Of a stretch of 64,000 nt of DNA, positions 56,285 through 64,000 are shown piece by piece. Position 1 is the stretch's first letter; each line of letters begins with the position of its first letter. Made by a program: the position numbers and the translations under genes. The stretch spans positions 434,001-498,000 of the forward strand of contig QPFY01000018.1 in NCBI GenBank assembly GCA_003665825.1. Direction: 5' to 3'. Source of the stretch: Microbotryum silenes-acaulis. Taxonomy: Eukaryota; Basidiomycota; Microbotryomycetes; Microbotryales; Microbotryaceae. Under the pieces are notes generated by a model. That model was not told where the DNA came from. It saw only the letters and a program-made list of their open reading frames with translations, and searched no databases.

Positions 56285-58163
56285 GACGCTGAGCTCGCCC
56301 CACCACCACCTCTTCCTGCGCAGAGCAAGTGCACAGGCCTCGAATCGCGCTCAAACCACTCAAGCCCCACGTTCCCATCCGCGACTACCTCGGCCCCAGA
56401 TGGCCGTGTGTATCCACTACAAGGCTCGACACTGGGAGTGCGAAAGGTCCAAGTCGACCGGACACTTCAGCACGTGCTGCTCGCAGGGCAAGGTGCAGCA
56501 TGCAGCTGCCTTTCCCTCCCCAGCCCGATCCCGAGTATCGACAGCTCCTTGAAGGCTCGGATAGCGGTCAGTTGCTCCGTCCAACAACATGCGTCTGCAG
56601 TAGACCCACATACTGAACTGTGCGACCCACCTACACAGAAGCTAAAGCATTCCGCGAGGATGCCCGGTCGTACAATAACGCACTACTTCGACCAGACACG
56701 ACTGGGCACTCTAGGACCCCCGTGTTTCGCGTGCTTGGTCGCCTCTATCATCGATTCGGCGCCCTGATCCCTGCCGTCAATCAACGCCGAACCTTTGCCC
56801 AAACATGGCTCATCGACCCAGCCGCGGCCACCGACACTCGACTTGGGACCCGACGGCGCAGACAATCGCGTACAAAGATCTACGTTGACCAAGCTCGAGT
56901 CCAAGTTGCGTACCAACAATCGCTTTGTGAGGCTGTTTGCATTGACCAAAGCTCGCGCAGGTTGTGATACGGCCAAAGAGTGGATCCTGCGCCTCTGCAT
57001 ACCACTAGGCCGAGGCCGACACACCCACAACCTTCCTACGTCAAACACGGAAATGGCGATGCTTATCTGCGATTCCGACACCAACACGGGAGATCGTGGA
57101 CCGCAAGATCGTATTCCTCAGGTGCACGGTGATCGATGTCCCGATGGTCGGCCCAAGTACCAAATCTTTAGCTCGCTCCATCCGTCTGGGATGGCTCTCC
57201 GGTACCCACTACTCTTCCCCGCAGGGGAAGATGGCTTCCACCCCAACATTCCTCTTTGCGGGTTCAACCAAGCTGGGCCGCCAATCGCCAGAAACCGAGA
57301 GCAGATCGACAATGGTGTCCACTTGGGCGAGGTACTTGCCGGTCTTCGTCCGGATGCAGAAGACGAAGAGGAGGACGATGAGGATGAAGACGGCGAAGAA
57401 GGGGACGAAGAGAATGGTGATGGTGAACGTAAGCGTCTTCGGCTCTTTCTCACGTGTTCCTTTCTGTTGAAACGCAAGCACAGACTGACATAGAATGTTT
57501 AAACATCCAGGACCAAGGTCAAGGAGAAGGGGTCGAGGTGGATCAACTCGAGTCTCGCGTTCTCAATTCTTCGCATATTACTTGCACGACCCGCGATGAC
57601 TACTTTTCAATCCCGCATTGCACCCAGCGTGTCTTCCTTGAGGTCGTCATCGACGGATACTCCCAAGTCGAGACCGATCGACTCAACTACATCCGGTTGC
57701 ATCAAGAAAACCTTCGCCTCACCACGGCCCAAGGCATCACCGACGCTGTTGCCGACGGCTTGACCCCGTATCAAATTGGACGTTCGGTGATTTTGGGCTC
57801 GACGTTCAAGAATAGCCCGCGGGAGATCACGCAGCGTTACTAAGATGCGATGGCCTGCGTCGTCAAATATGGAACGCCTTCGCTGTTCATCACGGTGACG
57901 TGCAACCCCGAATGGCCGGAAATCAAGGCTGCACTGGGGCCAAATGACAAAGCATGCAAACGTCCGGATCTCATTGCACGAGTGTTTGAAGCCAAGTCCG
58001 GCAACAAGCAACGGGCAGGCTGTTTCGGTGATGAATGGAGAATCGTTTCTTTGTTGTAGTCCGTATTGTTTTTTTAATCTCTGCTGAAATCATGTACACT
58101 GTTCGATTCTTCTGCTATTTGAATTTCATCCTCCTTCCCGTCAATTTAACGGGTTCCCACTGG
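56285..58163 (+). mobile_element. decayed Helitron, plus orientation
   Basis: Encodes Helitron protein pieces in order: zinc-finger-like CIHYKARHWECER and FSTCCSQGKVQ (56400-56500); TEAKAFREDARSYNNAL and LYHRFGALIP (56640-56770); FSSLHPSGMALRYPLLFPAG (57170-57230); an acidic tract; a probable intron near 57430-57510; then VIDGYSQVETDRLNYIRLHQ and the Helitron_like_N block SVILGSTF, CVVKYGTPSLFITVTCNPEW, RPDLIARVFE. A TAA at 57841 replaces the expected CAA of YQDAM, and the other copy still has CAA. No helicase domain follows. The 3' end has a near-palindrome (CCCGTCAATTTAACGGG) then CTGG at 58160-58163 followed by T, as expected for Helitrons. The 5' end is not located. Confidence 0.85.
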
Positions 58164-58679
58164 TGTGCATAAAATACAATCTGTCGTTCTTGACCGCTAG
58201 GCTAAAAGCAAGTCGTAACTAGAACTCGGCAGTTCTAGCTACTCAGAGGCTACTTATAGGGCTGTTTCTGTAAGGGGTTTCTGTAAGGCATCCCCTTACA
58301 CTCTCGCGATCGTCATCCTCGCCGGCGCTATCCTGCGGATGGGACTCAATCGGTGTACGATTCGTACTCACAGTCTGCCGATTTCCAGATATATCGCCAT
58401 ACTTCAAGGGGTTAGAAAGGTGTTAGGATGCCTAGTGTACGTTGACCTGATTGCACACCCGATCTCCCGCATGAAACGGTCCACTTGAAGCTGCCGACCG
58501 GCTCGTGAGCTTGACTCGGATGGCCAGTGTGCGTAAAAATGCCAGTGACGACTACGGCACCAACTTGCAATGCACTTGCAATGCACTTTGAACTTTCGTC
58601 AATGCTCGAAGGATCGTGCGCCTGATGAAGCAATGCTAGTTGTACCTTATTCGTCCCTCCCTTTTCACTGAGGGTCGGT
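58164..58679. other. unassigned stretch
   Basis: About 500 bp with no gene. A small GTTTCTGTAAGG direct repeat is seen at about 58263-58290. Confidence 0.4.
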
Positions 58680-59130
58680 TAATTCGGGTAATACCCTTTC
58701 TGAAGGGTATTACCCACAGAAAGGGTATTACCCAGGTCTCACCTGGGTATTGTCCTGAGCGCGCCTGGGTAATACCCAGCTGACGGGTAAGACCCAGGCG
58801 CGCGGTATTAACCCCACGTCGGGCATTGACTCTCTGACGGGTATTACTCAGCTCCCTGGGTAATACCCAGCCGACGGGCAATACCCAGGCGCGCGATAAT
58901 TCTCCCCAGCCGGGTATTACTCATCTCCCTGGGTAATACCCAGTTGAGGGGTAATACCCAGCTGGGGGTTAATACCCAGCTGAAGGGGTAATAACCAGGT
59001 GCGCGGTAATACCCCCAAGCCGGGTATTAACTTTGACATGGGTAATATTTGCTTGGATGGCTATTCCCCCGGCCTCCGGGTTTCCGTACGTGCAGCGTAG
59101 TTATTACCGGGTTTGGGGGTTATTACCACC
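58680..59130. repeat. cluster of GGGTAATACCC palindromic words
   Basis: About 18 copies of GGGTAATACCC or its complement GGGTATTACCC, with variants, in 450 bp. Many are followed by CAG[CT]TGA or CAGGCGCGCG. Spacing is mostly 15-35 bp and irregular, both orientations occur, and the left end is a near-perfect alternating run. Confidence 0.85.
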
Positions 59131-59583
59131 GCAATACCACCCCACGGATGTCTAGAACTTCTCTGTAACACTCTTGCCTCTGGCAGTGGATGAAACAGAC
59201 GAGTGAAGGAAGCCAGTGTATCATTCCAGGTTCAAAAAATTGGGCCGAGCTTCATCATCCATCCGGTCAAAGATGTACTCCCGAGACTCCTCTCGACCAA
59301 CCCTCCGATGTATGCGACCAGCTGAGGCTAGGATGCACCGCAGATCCACAATCTCGACCGCTCCTGAAGCATGTTGAACTTAAGTGAAGCACAAGTTCTG
59401 ATGCTTTTGCGCTCCTACAGGAGACACAGCCTTCCGCTTTTGCCGCTTTGGCGTCGGCTTGGCAATCGGGGCCTGTTCGATCGCGTCGTAGACGGGTTGC
59501 AAGTGGCTCGAACCAAGCGATCGTACCTTCCAAAGCAGGAAGTTCTGTGAAGCGATAGGAACGTGTCAGGGTCGTAGGTCCAG

Positions 59584-60150
59584 GATGATGTCCTCGGTCA
59601 CGCTTCTATCCGCATGCAACTCAAGGGCGTCATGGTTGTCGCAACGGGCGAGCATGCGCACAACCGAATGGTCTTCAAGCAGCTCCTGCAAGCCGAAGCG
59701 ATCGACGTGTGCCAGATCGACTCTTGCCGCATGTCTGGTGTGAACGAGATTCTCATGGTGCTGCTCATGGCCGCGAAGCGAGGGGTCCCCGTCTGCCCCC
59801 ACGCCGGAGGTGTCGGGCTGTGCGAATATGTGATCCACCTGTCCTTGATCGACTACGTGTGCGTCTCGGGTTCGATCGACACCAACGTGCTCGAGTACGT
59901 CGACCACTTGCACGAGCACTTCACGGACCCGTGCACGATCAACTCGAACGGCCACTACGACGTCCCGTCGAACCCGGACGAAGGGTATTCGATCCACATC
60001 AAGGACGAGTTCAAGGCGCAGTACATCTTCCCGCACGGGTCGTACTGGTCCAGTCCGGAGAAGCCAAGAAGGCCCACGGGCTCGAATGAATACTTCTTTC
60101 ACCGGTTTTCTAGGGAGCTTAGTCGAGGATTACCGAGCATCCTGATATAA
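59584..60150 (+). pseudogene. 3' remnant of an ENOSF1-like L-fuconate dehydratase
   Basis: Encodes only the C-terminal third of an enolase-superfamily sugar-acid dehydratase: DDVLGHASI, VATGEHAHNRMVFKQLLQ, QIDSCRMSGVNEILMVLLMA, VPVCPHAGGVGLCEYV, then LEYVDHLHEHF. These match the region of human ENOSF1 with GEQCHNRVIFKQLLQAKAL and CPHAGGVGLCE. The upstream metal ligands and catalytic lysine are absent: the frame meets TAG just before 59584, and repeats lie further upstream. The tail diverges after HGSYW. The intact open frame of about 190 codons suggests recent truncation. It could be transcribed from a cryptic start (ATG at 59614), but the barrel would be incomplete. Confidence 0.8.
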
Positions 60151-60378
60151 TACTTTCTACCTCGTCTGTTTGTTCAGTCCTTCTTTACTCCTTGTTTCCT
60201 CTCCTTTCTATTCTTCCACGTCTTGCAATGATACCAAAACGGGTTTCCCTTGTTCGTACCAAATTCGATGTGGATAAGCGCAGCATCTCCTAAGTTTTGC
60301 TACCCCCGCTCGACATCCAAGGTGCGAGTCTATGTAATTACAGGACACTCCGCGCAAAGACTAGTGTCGGAAGATTTC
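60151..60378. other. short intergenic region
   Basis: TC-rich sequence 3' of the ENOSF1 remnant and 3' flank of the PITH gene. Nothing else seen. Confidence 0.4.
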
Positions 60379-61197
60379 TCAGCCGATTCTGGAATGGACG
60401 TTGGACCCGATCCCTGGGAGCTTGAGGTGGTCGGCCGGGTTCGCTTGGGCCTCGTAGACGGTAATCACGGGATCGCGCTACGTATCGAGAGGGAACGGAT
60501 CAATTCGTGGCGCGACGGCTCACTTTCATCCCATCTGGACTTACAGTGAAAGGTTTGTATTCGCCCTTGAAGCCGACGAAGCATATTCGGACAGTGTCTT
60601 CGCCCGTTGAAGCAGGGAAGAAGAGGGTCAAGGAAGAAACGGAAGAAAATTTGGCTGGTCTACGAGACGACAAGGAATGTTCATCGGCGTGCGAAGTGAA
60701 GCAGTTGGGGTAGGATGCTTACTTGACCGCGTATTCGGTGACGCCTCGAGTTGCGGCGAGGTCGAACTCTTGTGTGCACGCCGTTGAGGTCGCTTCGTCA
60801 AAATCAAGCGTTTGGTTGGAAAACTTTGTGCCAGGCGAAATTAACAGCCCCCCCGGAATGAGCATCCGTGTGATGCACTAATTGAGTGTGGGGGGGCATT
60901 CAGAACACTTACAACCTTGACCTTGTCGGGTGTCCAACCGTGCGGCCCAGCTTTGATGAGGATCGATTTTACTATGGGCGGACGAGGAAGGTCAGGATTT
61001 TTCGCAGCGCGATGAGAAGGTGTACCGAAGATTACGGACGTTTGACGGACGCCGTGAAGGGTATGTGTAGTATGAGTTGGTCGTCCGCATCGCTTTCCAA
61101 GAACTGTCAAGGGTTGCAGCACGCAAGATGCGATCTACCTCACCGTCAGCCCGTCAAAAGACCGATCAAGGGCCCCACTTGTCTGTCCGAGCGGAGC
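60379..61197 (-). CDS. PITH-domain protein, N-terminal exon(s) unresolved
   Basis: PITH domains bind the 26S proteasome (as in TXNL1 and PITHD1). Exons in transcript order 61197-61144, 61103-61040, 60971-60913, 60823-60723, 60659-60545, 60477-60379 are phase-consistent. Signatures: FLESDADDQLILHIPFTASV, LKSILIKAGPHGW, QTLDFDEA, VTEYAVKPAKFSSVSSLTLFF, GEDTVRICFVGFKGEYKPFT, then VITVYEAQANPADH and the end SNVHSRIG. No thioredoxin domain is encoded nearby, so it resembles stand-alone PITHD1. The start codon is not identified. It should lie in the 340 bp before the divergent MFS gene, where the minus strand has open frames but no clear His-rich PITHD1-like start. Confidence 0.85.
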
Positions 61198-61536
61198 CTA
61201 GAGACCGGTTTGTAAGTCGTTTGCTATGTTCCAAGCGTGACGTATTGCGTCTGCAGTAAGGCTTGACGATTAGGATGCCTACAGTCAAGAACTACCCGTA
61301 TGCAGGAAAGGAGTGGACTTCGCGGAATTCGTCGAGCTCGGCTTGATACCAAATCTTTGATCGCGGTCGGAGATACCACGGGACCTATCACTGCTGACAT
61401 TGACCGGCCCTGAGCCCGGTGTTGTGGAGCTCCGAATCGATTATCGGTCTTGCTCGTGCGCGACACGTCTCTGCGCGCCGACTTGGTCTGCTTTATCTGG
61501 CTCTCACCCTATTCCGCCACTGTCAAACGACCTGTC
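61198..61536. other. region holding the PITH gene start and the shared divergent promoter
   Basis: About 340 bp. It must contain the missing 5' exon(s) of the PITH gene and the MFS promoter. An 80-codon minus-strand frame (61224-61466) is open but not recognisable. Confidence 0.4.
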
Positions 61537-63594
61537 ATGGAGCCGGACTATGCAAACACGAGTCCAGCTTCCCGAGGAGCCACGTCGTCGCAGGTGGCCC
61601 AGGAGGATCGCCGCGATCTGTTCATCAAGGAAGCGTCGTGTGAGTCAAGCACTGTCCCATTTCGCAGCGCGCCCCCACCACGTACCGGCCGGCTAATTCG
61701 CTTGGCGTACTGTCATGCTTAGGTCATGCGACGATGGTGTGCGCCGGATGGTCGGATTCGAGCTCGGGTCCTTTGATCCCCTATATCCAGGTCTGTCTGT
61801 CGAAGTCGTGTGTCGAGGGTAATGCGGGGTTGAGCTCAGCCGCTGATTGTTCGCTCCTCCGCCGTCCCACGTCATCGCTCTTGGCGCGGCAGGCCTACTT
61901 TGGCGTCAGCTACACCGTTGGTGAGTGCTCGGGAATATCCACGTACGCACTCCTAATAATTCGCTGATTCAATGCCATTCTTTCAGTGTCAATGCTTTTT
62001 GTAGGCCTTGGACGCCATATTTTTCGCGCAAAATCCTACGCTGATCTAGCCGGATCGCTCTCCTAGATCGGACAAATGGTTGGCTTTTTGACCGCCGGAT
62101 TCTCCAACTCCTATTGGACCGAGAAATATGGACTTGGTAAAGTCATCGCCGTTGGATCCATTATCCAACTCTTCGGCTTCATCTTCCTTATCCCCGCCTT
62201 CGCTTTTCTCGTCATGCCCGTGTGCTACATTTTGCTCGGCTTCGGGATGGCTTTGCAGGACGCCCAGGCGAATACTTACATCGCAACGTTGCCAAACGTC
62301 GAGTTCAAAATGGGGTTGCTGCATGCGAGCTATGGCTTTGGAGCCCTTATCTGCCCGCTAGCGGCTACGGCGTTCGCTTCATCGGGGATCCGGTTCTCGT
62401 ATTTCTACTCCGTCTCGATCGGCGTCGCCTCGCTCAATGCGGCCATTCTCTTGTATGCGTTCAAATTCTCGTATAGGATACCCAAAGTGCAGCCCGCACC
62501 GATGACGACGCCGCCGAATGAGTGGGAAGCTGTGAATGGCGCAATCGAGCTTGAGTCAATATCGAGGAACGGACCGCCTAGGGCTGATAGGAACGATCTG
62601 GCCGATTCGAAGGAACGGGGCGCAGACGGGATGAGGACGCCGTCATCGACGAATGGTCAACAGAGCTTTCAATTTCCTCTTGGACCGAGTTTGGAGGGCG
62701 GAGTACTACCTCCGGGGAAGGACAAGGGGATCTTGAGGCAGACGCTCGAGAATCGGACGGTGTGGATCTGCTGCTTGTTCATTCTTGTCTATGTTGGCGC
62801 GGAGGTGTCGATGGGAGGTTGGATCGTGACGTTCTTGATCGACAATCGGAATGGTGGTCCTTCGTAAATCTTCGTGGGGCTCTCTCCGTCCTCTCTCTCT
62901 CCACTGCTGCAAGCTGACCCTTGATCTGGTATCAAATCTGACTTTAGAGCGGGCTATGTCGCTACGGGATTCTGGGGCGGGCTCACCCTCGGCCGAGCGG
63001 TGACGTCTCCTTTCAACATCTGGTTCGGCGAAAAACGCGTCATCTGGTTATACCTTTTCATCGCGACGGGGCTCGAGTTTGCGATCTGGTTCTCACGTGA
63101 CTTTATTGGCAACGCCGTCAGCGTCGCCCTCGTCGGGTTTTTGCTCGGACCGATCTATCCGGTGCGTTGATGGCTCTTGGGCTAGGAATCGTCCCCCCCC
63201 CCCCCCACACGATATCGCGCATTCAAGGTAGAAGATGCTAATTGCGACTCGATGACCGCGCAGATCACGATGAGCATCTGCACCAAAGTACTGCCGAGAA
63301 GTTTGCACGCCTCGGGGATCGGCTTCATCGCCGCTGCCGGACAAGCAGGTGAGTTACTCACTAGTACGCGGCGTGACATCGAAACCATTCTCATCCCATG
63401 AACACACCCCAACACTGATAATCGTGTCTTCTCGTTCGTATTGCTCCTCAGGTTCAGCCATTTTCCCTTTCCTCACAGGTGCTCTAGCGCAAAAGTTTTC
63501 ACCCGCCGCATTGCAACCCGTCTTGATCACCTTGTTCGCCGTGCAAGCCGTGATCTGGGTCTTTTGCCCATCACCCGGTCGGAAGAAGGAATGA
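61537..63594 (+). CDS. MFS transporter of the BSC6-like fungal family
   Basis: Twelve-helix major facilitator protein; the substrate of this family is not established. Exons 61537-61639, 61723-61790, 61893-61920, 61987-62000, 62067-62863, 62948-63161, 63264-63348, 63452-63594 give 483 residues. Exon 4 is only 14 bp. Motifs: CAGWSDSSSGPLIPYIQ in helix 1, GLGKVIAVGSIIQLFG, GFGMALQDAQANTYIATLP, GLLHASYGFGALICPL, then a long polar central loop (about residues 250-310), YVGAEVSMGGWIVTFLID, GFWGGLTLGRAV and LLGPIYP. Intron 7 contains a C run of about 16 near 63191. It diverges from the PITH gene. Confidence 0.88.
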
Positions 63595-64000
63595 GTTAGT
63601 GGAGGATATGCGTCGATGAAGAGTTCTGAACTTGTAGCATCAAAGAGTCCCGTTCATGTGCTATTATGCAGTACCGAAGTTCATATTGTTCTATCACGTC
63701 CGCGCAGAAGAAGCCGTCGACGGGAGCAGGAGCAAGAATCGAGCGCAAAAAAGGAGGCATCGAGATCCCCGACGCCCGAGCGGGACGCTTCGAGCGCTCT
63801 GAGCCTCTTTTTTTCCATAGCACGCACACGATTGTGCAAATAAAAAGTGCGATCCCGTGCGAGATCATCCGGGTCGCTTTAAGATAACTGCGAATCGAGC
63901 TACCTACCTCGGTGCCAACGAGTGGTCAATCGCATGTATTTATTATTATCGGATCGGGCAGTCCGCCAAAATGCTCGAAGATTTGGAGAGAATTTACACC
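63595..64000. other. 3' flank of MFS gene to window end
   Basis: About 400 bp, partly AG-rich. No gene or RNA recognised. Confidence 0.4.

Noticed and set aside
57118..57481. Minus-strand Ser-rich and Phe/Val-rich ORFs
   Set aside because: Antisense of the acidic tract of the Helitron protein.
58680..59130. Possible CRISPR array
   Set aside because: The repeated unit is only 11 bp, spacing is irregular, both orientations occur and the host is eukaryotic.

Overview
The window is nuclear DNA of a fungus, most likely a basidiomycete yeast or smut of the Pucciniomycotina/Microbotryomycetes type. That placement is inferred, not proven. It rests on GC-rich coding sequence, many short GT-AG introns of about 50-100 bp, and typical fungal single-copy genes. 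I see no bacterial features, no rRNA and no CRISPR array, and I could support no tRNA.

The host genes sit in islands. At the left are MTR4 (5' end outside the window), the copper pump CCC2, and UPF2, which converges on CCC2. A TMCO4/DUF726 membrane protein lies at 25.1-27.3 kb. DHFR and a NIPA-type transporter converge at 30-33.5 kb, with the Golgi protein SYS1 at 39.1-40.5 kb. UXT-like prefoldin and a peroxisomal SCP2-like protein converge at 47.9-50.1 kb. A PITH-domain protein and a BSC6-like MFS transporter diverge at 60.4-63.6 kb. I rebuilt the exon structures by joining splice sites in frame. One further four-exon gene (18.6-19.9 kb) is clearly coding but not recognised.

The islands are separated by mobile and repetitive DNA: an apparently intact Ty1/copia element with two LTRs (42.0-46.6 kb), a PIF/Harbinger element with TTA target duplications (27.5-29.6 kb), a truncated tnp2-type (EnSpm-like) transposase (21.0-22.4 kb), and two decayed Helitrons in opposite orientation (50.6-51.9 and 56.3-58.2 kb). 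There are also a poly-C/poly-G-bounded foldback element (38.2-38.5 kb), a 1.1 kb palindrome (34.9-36.0 kb), and two clusters of short palindromic words (AACCGCGGTT near 16.6 kb, GGGTAATACCC near 58.9 kb).

The most interesting signal is a family of three small secreted cysteine-rich genes with a CFEM-like eight-cysteine pattern (14.0, 23.6 and 53.4 kb). The first two lie in a 1.2-1.4 kb inverted duplication whose introns, signal peptide and 3' flank are nearly identical while the mature peptide has diverged strongly, the pattern expected of diversifying selection on an effector-like protein. The third lies inside a 1.87 kb unit bounded by inverted repeats of about 270 bp. A copy of the same repeat lies downstream of the second gene in the same relative orientation, suggesting the family travels with, or is duplicated by, that element.
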